From contig CANKZU010000001.1 of NCBI GenBank assembly GCA_947488615.1, forward strand, positions 248,001-312,000: DNA of 64,000 nucleotides. The letters are read 5' to 3'. The translations under genes were made by a program, and so were the position numbers. This DNA is from an uncultured Aurantimonas sp. (GTDB taxonomy: Bacteria; Pseudomonadota; Alphaproteobacteria; Rhizobiales; Rhizobiaceae). The notes under the pieces were generated by a model, which saw only the letters and a program-made list of their open reading frames with translations, searched no databases and had not been told where the DNA came from. Shown here piece after piece: positions 7,241 to 15,495 of the stretch. Positions within the stretch are counted from its first letter, which is position 1, and the number at the start of each line of letters is the position of its first letter.

Positions 7241-8107
7241 TTACTGCCGCACTGCGGGCGTTTCGACCGACAAGCCACTGCCACGCCAGGCGGTGTAAAC
7301 TTCCAGCGCCATCAGATCGTCCGAAAAGGCCGCCGGATATTCGGCGCGGGTGTCGCGGATACAGCCACGGAAGCGATTATGGATGGAAACGAGGTTGCCT
7401 TGCTTGAGACGATAGGTCGGAAACCCGTTGGTCTGGCCCTGGCTCAAGTGATCCGCGCGGATGTATTGACCGCTATTGGCCTCGTGACAGGACGCGCATG
7501 CGAGATTGAGCTGACCGGTACGCAGATAATAGCGGTCCTTGCCCTTCTGCCACCAATCCATCATCTGGCCTTCGGCGAGGTCGACCTCGACCGGCTCACC
7601 AAGTGATTGGTGCTTGATGAAAGCGGTTAGGTCCTTTTGATCCTGAACGTCGAACTTATAGGGCTCCGCCTCCATCCGCTCGGTCCGACAGGCATTGATC
7701 TGCAGTTCGACATTGAACGGCTTCTGCTCTTTCTCATTCCATTTCGGGTAGCTCGCCCCGACGCCCTTCATCGAATCCGCCGCGTCATCATGGCAGGAGG
7801 CGCAAGACTTGCCCGCCGCGCCGTCGACCGTATTCCAGATTTCCCGGCCCCGCTCGACATTCAACATGCCGGGATTCTCGAAACTGTCCGATTCGACCTG
7901 CCGGGTCTCTGCCTCGCGATAGAGCCAGCCGGACTTCACTTCGTCGAACGGATGTCCCGGCGGCTCGGTCGGCGCAGGCGCCACGGTGATCATCTCCTCA
8001 CCGTCGATCGTAAGAGTTTCCTCAACTGGCTCGGCGGCGGCGCCAAAGACCATTGCGAGACTACCGAAAGAGACAATACCCATCAGGGCGATGGCAGTTT
8101 TTTTCAC
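7241..8107 (-). CDS. soxA: SoxA, diheme cytochrome c, catalytic subunit of SoxAX
   Basis: A 288-residue periplasmic protein. The start is GTG 8107, preceded by GGGAGG at 8 nt, giving a signal peptide that ends near residue 25 (FGAAAEP). Two CASCH heme motifs are present (about 102-106 and about 208-212), so this is the diheme class. The cysteine in RGCIRDTRAEYP near residue 247 is the heme-ligating, persulfide-forming active-site residue of SoxA. With SoxX it conjugates thiosulfate onto the SoxY carrier cysteine. The gene lies between soxZ and soxB in the usual order. Confidence 0.94.
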   Translation of the reverse strand: MKKTAIALMGIVSFGSLAMVFGAAAEPVEETLTIDGEEMITVAPAPTEPPGHPFDEVKSGWLYREAETRQVESDSFENPGMLNVERGREIWNTVDGAAGKSCASCHDDAADSMKGVGASYPKWNEKEQKPFNVELQINACRTERMEAEPYKFDVQDQKDLTAFIKHQSLGEPVEVDLAEGQMMDWWQKGKDRYYLRTGQLNLACASCHEANSGQYIRADHLSQGQTNGFPTYRLKQGNLVSIHNRFRGCIRDTRAEYPAAFSDDLMALEVYTAWRGSGLSVETPAVRQ

Positions 8108-8172
8108 GCGATTTTCCTCCCGATTGCAGTGATCGATGGATGGCCGGTCGGCTTCAGAGAGCCGGCGCGTCC

Positions 8173-8496
8173 TTATTTGACCTCGATCTTCTGCTCGTCC
8201 GTGTAGGTCTCGCCATTGTCGTCGACCCAAGTGAACTTGAACGTTCCGCTTTCCGGCACCTTGGAGGTGAACTCGAAATAGGGGTTCGCCGAAACCGCGG
8301 GCTCGAGGTTGGTCTCGAAGACCTTCGCTCCATTGAACTCGGCGGTGAACTTGTTGATGATCTGGCGCGGGATCACATTGCCTTCTTTGTCCTTGCGCTG
8401 ACCGGATTCCATATCATGACTGATCAGCGTCTTGATCGTCACGACCTCGCCGGCCTCGGCGCTTTTCGGGACCTTCACTCTGGGCTTGGATGCCAT
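8173..8496 (-). CDS. soxZ: SoxZ, thiosulfate carrier subunit
   Basis: A 107-residue protein without a signal peptide, as usual for SoxZ, which is exported together with Tat-targeted SoxY. It has an immunoglobulin-like beta fold (SHDMESGQRKD near 28, then GTFKFTWVDD near 85) and ends KIEVK. It forms the SoxYZ heterodimer that carries sulfur intermediates between SoxAX, SoxB and SoxCD. Length matches the family. Confidence 0.95.
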   Translation of the reverse strand: MASKPRVKVPKSAEAGEVVTIKTLISHDMESGQRKDKEGNVIPRQIINKFTAEFNGAKVFETNLEPAVSANPYFEFTSKVPESGTFKFTWVDDNGETYTDEQKIEVK

Positions 8497-8590
8497 CTGT
8501 TCGTCTCCTCCGATGCTCGCGGCGCCTCAGGTCTTCGCCCGGCCGCGCATCGATCGTTTTCTGATACGGTGAGTTCGCTTTATCCGGCGA

Positions 8591-9046
8591 TCAACCGCCG
8601 CAACCACCGATCGTCACCTTGACTTCCTTGCGATCGGAATAGGTCGAGCCATCGCTCAGCTTCGCCACCGCGATGACGTTTTGCGTCTTGGCGAGCCGAA
8701 TGCGCGTCGTCGCCACCGCCGAACCACTCATCGGCGTAAACAGGAAGGTCGCCACTTCCGGATTGGGATTACCGTCGGCGAAGATCGTGACGGATTCCAC
8801 GTAGTCGCCCTCCGTCATCGGGCTTTCCACCTCGACCGAGATCGGCACGGTGTTGCCGTTCTCGGCGATTTCCGGGGCAGTCAGCGAAATCTTGCCGGTC
8901 TGCGGCTCGGTGCCGCCCGTCAAGGTCGACAGCGCCTTTTCCGTCTCCTCGGGAGTGGCGAATGCCCGCCCGGGCGCGAACGCGACCAAACCGGCCGCCG
9001 CCGCGCCAGCGGATAGCGCGAACATGTGGCGTCTCGTAACATTCAT
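8591..9046 (-). CDS. soxY: SoxY, thiosulfate carrier with C-terminal swinging-arm cysteine
   Basis: A 151-residue protein with a Tat signal (TRRHMFALSAG at the N-terminus) and the invariant C-terminal GGCGG. The cysteine is the covalent attachment point for all sulfur intermediates in the Sox pathway. The mature domain has the SoxY fold and pairs with SoxZ encoded 94 bp downstream. All residues needed for carrier function are present. Confidence 0.96.
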   Translation of the reverse strand: MNVTRRHMFALSAGAAAAGLVAFAPGRAFATPEETEKALSTLTGGTEPQTGKISLTAPEIAENGNTVPISVEVESPMTEGDYVESVTIFADGNPNPEVATFLFTPMSGSAVATTRIRLAKTQNVIAVAKLSDGSTYSDRKEVKVTIGGCGG

Positions 9047-9061
9047 CTTTTCAACCTTTCA

Positions 9062-9523
9062 CTATTCGCCGTTCAGCGTACCGAGATAGGCAACGACGTC
9101 CTCGACTTCTTGTGCCGACAGGATCGTCTTGCCTTGATGTTTTTCGGCGACGTCCACACCGACATCGAGCGTATAGAAGCCCGGCATGACGGTCTGCTCA
9201 CCAAACACTTGTTTCGCATTGGCCACGATCGCGCGCAGTTGGCCCGGCTCCCAGCGCGTTGCCACGCCATCCATCGCCGGCCCGACGGTTCCATGGAAAA
9301 GCTGGCCCGAAAGATCCTTGTTCGCGTGGCAGGCGAGGCAATTGCCAAGACTACGATCCGCGAAAACTTCGCGCCCCTTTTCCGGATCGCCGGGCTGATC
9401 TGTCAATGATTCCGTGACCGCCATATCGGTAAAGGCCACCTCGGCGGGCGCCGTTTCGGCGGCATTGGCCAGCGGTACGACCGTGAGCATCAAGGCGAGG
9501 CTTAGCGCGAGAGAACGCGTCAT
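9062..9523 (-). CDS. soxX: SoxX, monoheme cytochrome c of SoxAX
   Basis: A 153-residue periplasmic cytochrome. ATG 9523 (MTRSLALSLAL) has GGAGGA about 10 nt upstream; a TTG two codons earlier is a possible alternative. The signal peptide ends near ANAAE. One heme motif, CLACH, lies near residue 62, and the axial-ligand Met is in VMPGFY near 113. SoxX receives electrons released when SoxA couples thiosulfate to SoxY. It is the first gene after an AT-rich 148-bp gap and probably starts the soxXYZABCD transcript. Confidence 0.93.
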   Translation of the reverse strand: MTRSLALSLALMLTVVPLANAAETAPAEVAFTDMAVTESLTDQPGDPEKGREVFADRSLGNCLACHANKDLSGQLFHGTVGPAMDGVATRWEPGQLRAIVANAKQVFGEQTVMPGFYTLDVGVDVAEKHQGKTILSAQEVEDVVAYLGTLNGE

Positions 9524-9597
9524 GAACAAGACTTCCTCCGATTGCCGGCCTTTTGCGGCCGATCTGCTGCGATTCTGGAACCCAGCTTAGGCGATCC

Positions 9598-9655
9598 CGT
9601 CCAAAAAATGCAAGAATTGTTTTTTTTGAATATTTTTGCGATCGCTCAATTTCAC
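9598..9655. promoter_or_regulatory. AT-rich soxW-soxX intergenic region, candidate SoxR-controlled promoter
   Basis: This stretch contains runs of A and an 8-T tract with an imperfect dyad (GCAAGAAT ... ATTTTTGC). In the Sox system of Pseudaminobacter, SoxR binds both the soxS-soxV and the soxW-soxX gaps; the gene order here is the same. The exact operator is not clear by eye. Confidence 0.4.
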
Positions 9656-9671
9656 TTGCTGCAGCGCAGCA

Positions 9672-10259
9672 TCAATTCGCCGTCTGAGCATCGATGAAAC
9701 CTTTCTCTTCCAGCCTTCGGGCATGATACTTTTGAAAGTGCTCGTCGCCGTCGTAGCCCTTGGTCCTGACCCATTCAAACATGTTGAGAAAGGTCTGCTT
9801 ACCGAACAAGCCCGGCATTGTTGCCACCGCGGCTTCGCCGGCCGTCCCCTCTCCCGGCACGTCCTCCGGCATAAAGAGAATAGTTGGCGTGAACACCACC
9901 GCCCAACGCCGGCCAGCCGTCTTTTCCGTCAGCGTTTCGCCGTCGATGTCGATCACTTCCTCATCGCCGAACAGATTGTACTGCACGACCTTGAAGTTAG
10001 CTTGGATGTAGTCCCGCACTTCAGGGTCGACCAGCAGTTCCTCGTGCATCTTTTTGCAGTAAATGCAGCCGCGCTGCTCGAAGACCAATGCGAGGCGTTT
10101 GCCCTCGTCCTTGGCGGCCTGGATGTCTTCCGCTACATCCTTGAAAGTGAGGGAAAACCAATCCTGCTTGTGCAGACCATCGTCGCCGACTTCCACCGCT
10201 AACGCGCTGCCGGCGAGCCCGCCGACGACGGCGCTGGCGATAAGCAATTGCCTGAGCAT
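9672..10259 (-). CDS. soxW: SoxW, periplasmic thioredoxin-like protein
   Basis: A 195-residue protein. ATG 10259 (MLRQLLIASAVVGG) is preceded by GGAGG at 6 nt and gives a signal peptide ending near ALAVE. The thioredoxin active site is CIYC in EQRGCIYCKK, near residue 65. SoxW is reduced by the membrane protein SoxV encoded just upstream (31-bp gap) and acts in the periplasmic thiol-reducing branch that keeps Sox cysteines usable. The fold is the DUF255/SoxW-type thioredoxin with a C-terminal helical extension. Confidence 0.85.
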   Translation of the reverse strand: MLRQLLIASAVVGGLAGSALAVEVGDDGLHKQDWFSLTFKDVAEDIQAAKDEGKRLALVFEQRGCIYCKKMHEELLVDPEVRDYIQANFKVVQYNLFGDEEVIDIDGETLTEKTAGRRWAVVFTPTILFMPEDVPGEGTAGEAAVATMPGLFGKQTFLNMFEWVRTKGYDGDEHFQKYHARRLEEKGFIDAQTAN

Positions 10260-10290
10260 ACAATCCTCCACTGTTTGCGGACCCCGTCGA

Positions 10291-11025
10291 TCAACCGATC
10301 GTTGCGAAGCCCGGAAAGGTTTCCAAAAGCCAATAGGATATCGTCGACATCTGTCCCGTCGCGAACAGGATTCCCGTGAACACCAACAGTCCGCCCATCA
10401 CCTTCTCGACAGTGGCCATGTGGCGACGAAAACGGCCGACAAAATCCAGAAACCGTGTGGCGAATGCCGCCGCGAGCAGAAACGGCACACCGATCCCGAG
10501 CGAATATGTCGCGAGCAGCGCCGCGCCGCGTAGAGCCGTATCCTGCGAACCGGCGACGAACAGGATTGCCGCCAGCACCGGGCCGACGCAAGGTGTCCAG
10601 CCGAACGCGAAGGCGAGCCCCATGACATAGGCGCCGACCGGTCCGGCCGGCTTCCTGGCGACCTGCACCCGCGCTTCGCGATACAGCAATCCCAAACGCA
10701 GCACGCCGAGGAAATGCAGTCCCATTACGATAATGATCACGCCGGCGATGACCGACAAGACATCGAACCATTGCGCGACAGCCTGGCCGATGATGCTCGC
10801 GGTCGCACCGAGTGCGACGAAGACGGTCGTGAAGCCCGCGACGAAGGCGGTCGAGGCCAGCATGATCTGCCGAGCCACGGCGGGTTCGGAGCCGCGCTCA
10901 CGCACTTGATCGAAGCTGAGCCCCGCCAGATACGCAAGGTACGGGGGCACGATCGGCAAGACGCATGGTGAGATAAAAGACAGGAGCCCCGCCAAAAGGG
11001 CCGCACCGAATCCGACATCGAGCAT
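10291..11025 (-). CDS. soxV: SoxV, CcdA/DsbD-type membrane thiol-disulfide transporter
   Basis: A 244-residue, six-TM protein of the CcdA family. I start at ATG 11025 (MLDVGFGAALLAG), where homology begins. The redox cysteines are in FISPCVLPIVPPYL (TM1) and GWTPCVGPVL (TM4). It passes reducing equivalents from cytoplasmic thioredoxin to periplasmic SoxW and SoxS. It is the first minus-strand gene of the divergent sox regulon and shares a short control region with soxS. Confidence 0.92.
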   Translation of the reverse strand: MLDVGFGAALLAGLLSFISPCVLPIVPPYLAYLAGLSFDQVRERGSEPAVARQIMLASTAFVAGFTTVFVALGATASIIGQAVAQWFDVLSVIAGVIIIVMGLHFLGVLRLGLLYREARVQVARKPAGPVGAYVMGLAFAFGWTPCVGPVLAAILFVAGSQDTALRGAALLATYSLGIGVPFLLAAAFATRFLDFVGRFRRHMATVEKVMGGLLVFTGILFATGQMSTISYWLLETFPGFATIG

Positions 11026-11120
11026 TTGGATGTTTCCGAGGACGATCTTATGTTGGGGCTTCCGGAAGCGATCGTCTGCGCCATACGCCATAATGGAATC
11101 TAATTCATAGAAGAATGCAT
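11026..11120. promoter_or_regulatory. Divergent soxV / soxS promoter region
   Basis: The gap between the two divergent starts holds a dyad ATTC-N6-GAAT (11103-11116) close to the soxS start. It resembles the ATTC...GAAT core of the palindrome at 5390-5415. It is a plausible SoxR site by analogy with other sox clusters. Confidence 0.4.
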
Positions 11121-11540
11121 ATGTTTCCTTCTGTTGTAAATGTCCGCCGCCTCTCTCAGATTCTACGACTGATGATCGTCACGGCGGTTGCCGTGGCGTC
11201 TCTTCTGGCCAATCGCTCCGCGTTGTCAGCCGCCGAACTGCTCATGCTTGAACAGCCCGGATGCGTCTGGTGCAAGCGCTTCAATGAAGAGATCGCGCCG
11301 GCCTATGCCAAGACCGAAGAGGGTCGGCGTGCGCCGCTGCGCCGCGTCGACATCACCGAGGACTGGCCCGAGGATCTGGAGGGAATTCGGCCGGAACGCC
11401 TCACCCCAACTTTCATCCTGCTCGACAAGGGGGTAGAGATCGAACGCATGGTAGGGTATCCGGGAAACGAGTTCTTCTGGGGGCTGCTAGACGATATGCT
11501 GTCGAAACTGCCCACAACCGATACGGCTGCGGCCGATTGA
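11121..11540 (+). CDS. soxS: SoxS, periplasmic thioredoxin that reactivates SoxY
   Basis: A 139-residue secreted thioredoxin-like protein. I prefer ATG 11121, seven nt after AGAAG; an ATG two codons upstream (11115) is equally in frame. After a signal segment ending near ALSAAE the active site is CVWC in EQPGCVWCKR. SoxS is known in Paracoccus to reactivate SoxYZ by reduction. It is followed 22 nt later by soxR, the usual S-R pair. Confidence 0.88.
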   Translation: MFPSVVNVRRLSQILRLMIVTAVAVASLLANRSALSAAELLMLEQPGCVWCKRFNEEIAPAYAKTEEGRRAPLRRVDITEDWPEDLEGIRPERLTPTFILLDKGVEIERMVGYPGNEFFWGLLDDMLSKLPTTDTAAAD

Positions 11541-11562
11541 TGAGCCAGGACGGGCAACCAAA

Positions 11563-11931
11563 TTGAGCAGCGTGACTCTTTGGGCCGTACCCAAATTCGA
11601 CCAGACAACTTCGGTCGAGGAATCCGCGGCGTTTTTCGAGCAGGCGAAAAAGGCGAGCGATCTTCTGAAGGCAATGTCGCACGAAACGCGGCTGATGATC
11701 CTTTGTTTGCTCTCGGAAGGCGAACGCTCCGTCGGCGACATCGAGGCGATCTTGTCGATGCCGCAGGCGGCTGTCTCGCAGCAACTCGCCCGGCTTCGTC
11801 TCGACCGGCTGGTGGTGACCCGCCGCGAAGGCCGCACGATTTACTACAGCCTCGCCAATGACGAAGTGACGTCATTGATCGGAACGCTTTACGATTTGTT
11901 CTGCGCGCCCGTGCGTCGGAAGACGCCGTAA
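11563..11931 (+). CDS. soxR: SoxR, ArsR-family repressor of the sox genes
   Basis: A 122-residue winged-helix protein of the ArsR/SmtB family, with the recognition helix in SMPQAAVSQQLARLR (about 73-88) and the wing in REGRTIYYSL. The likely start is TTG 11563 after AGGA; GTG 11572 is an alternative. Cysteines 48 and 114 are 66 residues apart, the same spacing as the persulfide-forming pair of SqrR/BigR-type sensors (C41/C107 in SqrR). It therefore probably senses sulfane sulfur and derepresses the sox operons. It lacks the metal-binding motif ELCVCDL of metal-sensing ArsR proteins. Confidence 0.88.
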   Translation: MSSVTLWAVPKFDQTTSVEESAAFFEQAKKASDLLKAMSHETRLMILCLLSEGERSVGDIEAILSMPQAAVSQQLARLRLDRLVVTRREGRTIYYSLANDEVTSLIGTLYDLFCAPVRRKTP

Positions 11932-12043
11932 AGCGGCGCCCTCCTCAGAGGCGACGTATCAACACCGGTAGTTGTGCGGGGGCAACGTCGGAACTACCCT
12001 TTCAGTCAGAAGCGCACGCAGGGGCGCATTGGGAGGCACCGAC

Positions 12044-13141
12044 ATGCTCATGGAAAGCGGCCTGGCGCCACCGCTGGCCGGCCTGATCGCCGGGACGGCG
12101 ATGGGCTACGTCGCGCGACGTTATCACTTCTGCACCATGTCGGCTCTGGAACGACGCTGGTATGCCGGCGACGACAACGGGTTGAGAGCCTGGGGACTGG
12201 CGATCATGGTCGCCATCGTGTTGAGCCAGGCTCTCGCCCTCGCCGGTCTCTTCGAACCCCGGCAAAGCTTTTACCTGAGCCCCTCCTTCGGTTGGACGGG
12301 CGCGATCCTGGGCGGCATCGCCTTTGGCTTCGGCATGGCGCTTGTCGGCACCTGCGGCTTCGGCGCGTTGGTGAGGCTTGGTGGCGGGTCGCTGCGCGGT
12401 CTCGTCGTCGTCGTCATTCTGGGCTTGTCGGCGCTCGCCGCGCAGCGCGGCGTCGTCGCCATCGGTCGCGTCGCCATCGTTGATTCACAAGCCTATGATT
12501 TGACGACGCTCGGTTCACCCGACCAGTCGCTCGGCTCGCTCGTCAGCGCGATCGCCGGCCGTGACCTGTCGTTCCCCGTGGCGGTTCTAGTGGTCGCGCT
12601 GCTAGGCTCATGGATTTTCAAGTCGTCCGCCTTTCGCCACGACTATGGCCGGATCATCGCCGGTGTGGGAATCGGCGCAGTTGTCGCCTTCGGCTGGGCG
12701 GCGACGTCCTGGATCGCGGCCCGCTCTTTCGTTCCAGTACAGATCGAGAGCGCATCCTTCGTGATGCCGCCCGGCGATCTTATCCTGCAACTGATCGCGG
12801 TAACCGGGACTTTGCCGGATTATGGGGTCGGCCTCGTCCTCGGCGTGGTGGTCGGCGCGGCCGCGTCCGCGGTACAGCGCCACGATGTGCGCTGGGAGGC
12901 CTGTGACGACGCGCGCGAACTGTCGCGCCATCTGGCCGGCGCGACATTGATGGGCATTGGCGGCGTCTTCTCGCTCGGCTGCACCATTGGACAGGGCATT
13001 TCGGCCGCATCGCTCCTGACGATTTCGGCGCCGATCGTGCTGATTTCGATCGCGATCGGAGCGCGGCTCGGTCTTGCCTATATCCTCGAAGGCTCGGTGC
13101 GCTATGCTTTTTCCCGCATCGAGCGGGGCCCGGCGGAGTGA
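12044..13141 (+). CDS. soxT: SoxT / YeeE-YedE family thiosulfate (sulfur compound) transporter
   Basis: A 365-residue polytopic membrane protein with two homologous halves, each carrying the YeeE/YedE motif with a conserved cysteine: ALVGTCGFGALVR near 95-107 and FSLGCTIGQG near 310-320. A further cysteine sits in RYHFCTMSA near 30. The bacterial homologue TsuA imports thiosulfate through such a cysteine relay. ATG 12044 has GGGAGG at 7 nt. It follows soxR by 112 bp on the same strand, so it is likely part of the SoxR regulon. Substrate (thiosulfate versus another sulfur species) is inferred from context. Confidence 0.85.
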   Translation: MLMESGLAPPLAGLIAGTAMGYVARRYHFCTMSALERRWYAGDDNGLRAWGLAIMVAIVLSQALALAGLFEPRQSFYLSPSFGWTGAILGGIAFGFGMALVGTCGFGALVRLGGGSLRGLVVVVILGLSALAAQRGVVAIGRVAIVDSQAYDLTTLGSPDQSLGSLVSAIAGRDLSFPVAVLVVALLGSWIFKSSAFRHDYGRIIAGVGIGAVVAFGWAATSWIAARSFVPVQIESASFVMPPGDLILQLIAVTGTLPDYGVGLVLGVVVGAAASAVQRHDVRWEACDDARELSRHLAGATLMGIGGVFSLGCTIGQGISAASLLTISAPIVLISIAIGARLGLAYILEGSVRYAFSRIERGPAE

Positions 13142-13142
13142 A

Positions 13143-13403
13143 TTAGCCTGCCGGCGCGAACCGGTAGGCTGCTCCCTCCACCTCGACACGTCCGATCCCG
13201 CCGTCGGGCAGGTGAAAGCCGACGAATCGCGGATTCTCCGCAGCGGATGTCGACCAGGTTCGGTTAGAACGAAGTAGCGCCGGCACCGCTCGCAAGCGGC
13301 CCGCATCCCCTGCGCAATCGAATGATTGTAGCGGGAACGGCCAGAGCGGGAAGCGATGCGTCGCCCACGTCCCGCGTGGATTGCGGCGCTCGATCCATTT
13401 CAT
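13143..13403 (-). CDS. Small hypothetical protein downstream of fliJ
   Basis: An 86-codon open frame starting MKWIERRNPRGTW. The C-terminal half (NPRFVGFHLPDGGIGRVEVEG, given in part) looks like ordinary protein with alternating beta-strand pattern; the N-terminal half is less convincing. It starts 35 nt after the fliJ stop on the same strand and ends one base past the convergent soxT stop. I do not recognise a family, there is no good ribosome site, and it may be non-coding. Confidence 0.35.
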   Translation of the reverse strand: MKWIERRNPRGTWATHRFPLWPFPLQSFDCAGDAGRLRAVPALLRSNRTWSTSAAENPRFVGFHLPDGGIGRVEVEGAAYRFAPAG

Positions 13404-13438
13404 GAAACTGGATCGAAGCGATCCTGTATCCTCACAAT

Positions 13439-13807
13439 TTAGCCGAATGCCTCGCGCCGTTCCTCGGGCTCCTCGCGGCCCCCATCGCGCTTCTCAAGCT
13501 TTTCGGCATGCAGCAGTTCGGCCTCTGCCTCCTCCAGCGCCAGCCGGGCGGCATTCGTCTGAACCTTCAGATCCTTGACCGAATTGGTCAAATTGTCGCG
13601 GCGAGATCGGGCGGCCTTGGCGAAGGTGGGATAGGCGAAGTGTTGGACGTCACTGATCCCAGCCTTGTTCTCCTCGCTGACGATCTGATTGTCGAGTTCA
13701 GCCGCCATCCGGCCGAACTCACCCATCATCAGTTCCAGCTGTTCGAGTTGACGACGCTTTTCCGAGACTTTGAAACGCGCCAGTCGCACCAGGTTGTCAC
13801 GCTTCAT
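13439..13807 (-). CDS. fliJ: FliJ-like flagellar export chaperone
   Basis: A 122-residue, highly charged all-helical protein with long coiled coils (KVSEKRRQLEQLELMM near 13-28, then ARLALEEAEAELLHAEKLEKR near the C-terminus, given in part). The pattern fits FliJ, the soluble stalk protein of the flagellar export ATPase FliI. ATG 13807 is preceded by AGGGAT. It is divergent from ctrA, as in other Hyphomicrobiales, but the fliI gene usually found beside it is absent here: the next genes belong to the sox cluster. Confidence 0.75.
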   Translation of the reverse strand: MKRDNLVRLARFKVSEKRRQLEQLELMMGEFGRMAAELDNQIVSEENKAGISDVQHFAYPTFAKAARSRRDNLTNSVKDLKVQTNAARLALEEAEAELLHAEKLEKRDGGREEPEERREAFG

Positions 13808-13898
13808 ACTCAAATCCCTAGCTGACGGCTCCGGCTGGCGGAACACTCTTGAACAACGCGCTTGACGGGTTTCGGGCAAGCCTCGGCGGCTATGCGTC

Positions 13899-13914
13899 TT
13901 AACTGTCTGTTTAC
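13899..13914. promoter_or_regulatory. Candidate CtrA box between fliJ and ctrA
   Basis: TTAA (13899-13902), CTGTCTG, then TTTAC: a near match to the CtrA consensus TTAA-N7-TTAA. The same form, TTAACTG-N3-GTTTAC, occurs upstream of the outer-membrane gene at 59263-59278. Further TTAAC elements lie at about 13922 and 14090 in the 367-bp ctrA upstream region. Confidence 0.5.
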
Positions 13915-14174
13915 GCGCAACGTTAATCATAGGGGTGAGGATTTAAGGCCGGGTAAACCGAATTGGCCCATTTCGCCGAACCCCGATCGGGGGGCGCACA
14001 ATTTGGGTCCACGGAAACATCGTGCCTTGAGCCCTCCCGCAGATGCATTGCGGTCCGATCCATGAAGGATCAAGAGTATTTGTTAACCATTGCCTGCCAT
14101 TTTTTGGCCGAATTTAGACAACGAGAGCTTACCGAATATCCAAGTTCGGCGCGGCTGGCTGAGAGGAATTTCTG

Positions 14175-14867
14175 ATGCGCGTTCTTTTGATCGAAGACGA
14201 CAGCGCCGTTGCACAGAGCATAGAGCTCATGCTGAAATCGGAAAGCTTCAATGTCTACACCACCGACCTGGGTGAAGAAGGCGTCGATCTTGGGAAGCTC
14301 TACGATTACGACCTGATTCTGCTCGATCTCAATCTTCCCGACATGTCCGGTTACGAAGTGCTGCGCACCCTGCGCCTGTCCAAGGTGAAGACGCCGATCC
14401 TGATCCTGTCCGGCATGGCGGGTATCGAGGATAAGGTTCGTGGCCTCGGCTTCGGCGCCGACGACTACATGACCAAGCCGTTCCACAAGGACGAACTGGT
14501 GGCGCGTATCCACGCGATCGTTCGGCGGTCGAAGGGACATGCCCAGTCGGTTATCAACACCGGTGATCTCACGGTCAATCTCGATGCCAAGACAGTCGAG
14601 GTGGCCGGGCAGCGGGTGCATCTGACCGGCAAGGAATACGCCATGCTGGAGCTTTTGTCCCTGCGCAAGGGTACGACGCTGACCAAGGAAATGTTCCTCA
14701 ATCACCTCTATGGCGGCATGGACGAGCCCGAACTGAAGATCATCGATGTCTTCATCTGCAAGCTGCGCAAGAAGCTCGCGACCGCGACCGAGGGAAAGAA
14801 TTATATCGAGACGGTCTGGGGGCGCGGCTACGTGCTGCGCGAGCCCGAAGAGGCACGCGCAGCCTGA
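14175..14867 (+). CDS. ctrA: CtrA, cell-cycle master response regulator
   Basis: A 230-residue OmpR-type response regulator. The receiver domain (1-118) has the acidic pair D8/D9, phosphoacceptor D51 in LLDLNLPD and the lysine in MTKPFHK. The DNA-binding winged helix (about 125-225) contains the highly conserved [12 protein letters not shown] and KLRKKL segments. CtrA controls cell division, flagellar and envelope genes in alphaproteobacteria and is phosphorylated through CckA-ChpT; chpT lies 0.6 kb downstream. A 367-bp upstream region holds CtrA-like boxes, consistent with autoregulation. Identity is certain. Confidence 0.98.
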   Translation: MRVLLIEDDSAVAQSIELMLKSESFNVYTTDLGEEGVDLGKLYDYDLILLDLNLPDMSGYEVLRTLRLSKVKTPILILSGMAGIEDKVRGLGFGADDYMTKPFHKDELVARIHAIVRRSKGHAQSVINTGDLTVNLDAKTVEVAGQRVHLTGKEYAMLELLSLRKGTTLTKEMFLNHLYGGMDEPELKIIDVFICKLRKKLATATEGKNYIETVWGRGYVLREPEEARAA

Positions 14868-14898
14868 GCGTCGCGAAAGCCAGTCGAAATCCAAACGG

Positions 14899-14930
14899 CC
14901 CGCCCGGTACTCCCGCGGCGGGTCTTTATC
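14899..14930 (+). terminator. Likely ctrA terminator
   Basis: CCCGCC (14899-14904) pairs with GGCGGG (14917-14922) and is followed by TCTTTATC. The stem is short and the T-tract weak. Confidence 0.5.
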
Positions 14931-14985
14931 GTTGGAATGTCGCCGTCGCCCCTGCAAGTCACGTCGCTTGCGCTCAAAGCCGGCA

Positions 14986-15366
14986 TCACGCGGCGGCTGA
15001 CGACTCGAGATACGGCTCGATCCAGGAGCGAAGCGCTTCGCGTTCGAACGGCTTGTAGATGAAGTCCGTCGCCCCGGCGCGCTTGAGACGGGTCATCAAC
15101 CCGAGATTGGCATCGACGATCGAGGCGAGGATCACGAGGCTCGCGCCTTTCGCCATCCGACGCATCTCGTCAACGAGTTCGGGGCCCGCGCTGTCGCTGG
15201 GACATGCCGCGACGATGGCGATGTCCGGCAGCCCATTCTGCTTGATCCATTCCCGCGCTTCCTTGGCGTTCGAGACGCTTTCGACGGCGAGACCGAACTG
15301 CAGCAGGATACGAGAAGCGATCTTCCGGATGACCGGCGCGTCGTCGACAATGAGACAGGTTTGCAT
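14986..15366 (-). CDS. Single-domain receiver protein lacking the phosphoacceptor aspartate
   Basis: A 126-residue stand-alone CheY-like receiver. The acidic pocket D8/D9 (VDD), and the lysine at 105 (FIYKPF) are present. Aligning DIAIVAACPSDSAG with the CtrA segment [14 protein letters not shown] puts alanine 53 at the phosphoacceptor position, and alanine 81 where Ser/Thr normally switches. It therefore cannot be phosphorylated in the normal way and probably acts as a constitutive or competitive partner. It lies between ctrA and chpT, transcribed with chpT (130-bp gap). Related single-domain receivers with an intact aspartate are common in the order. Confidence 0.85.
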   Translation of the reverse strand: MQTCLIVDDAPVIRKIASRILLQFGLAVESVSNAKEAREWIKQNGLPDIAIVAACPSDSAGPELVDEMRRMAKGASLVILASIVDANLGLMTRLKRAGATDFIYKPFEREALRSWIEPYLESSAAA

Positions 15367-15495
15367 AGCCTGACAACTCCGCTTGGTTCGCCCTGACCGA
15401 TGTGTCGGGGCCGACCGTGGCGTAGTTGTAGCCCAGCGAGTTTGCGGTTTCGTTCAGAAACAAGGGTAAAAATGCATGAAGCCGATCATTCGACT

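Noticed and set aside
2307..13141. A truncated Sox system lacking SoxCD, forming sulfur globules
   Set aside because: soxC and soxD are both present and intact, with Mo-ligand cysteine and two heme motifs.
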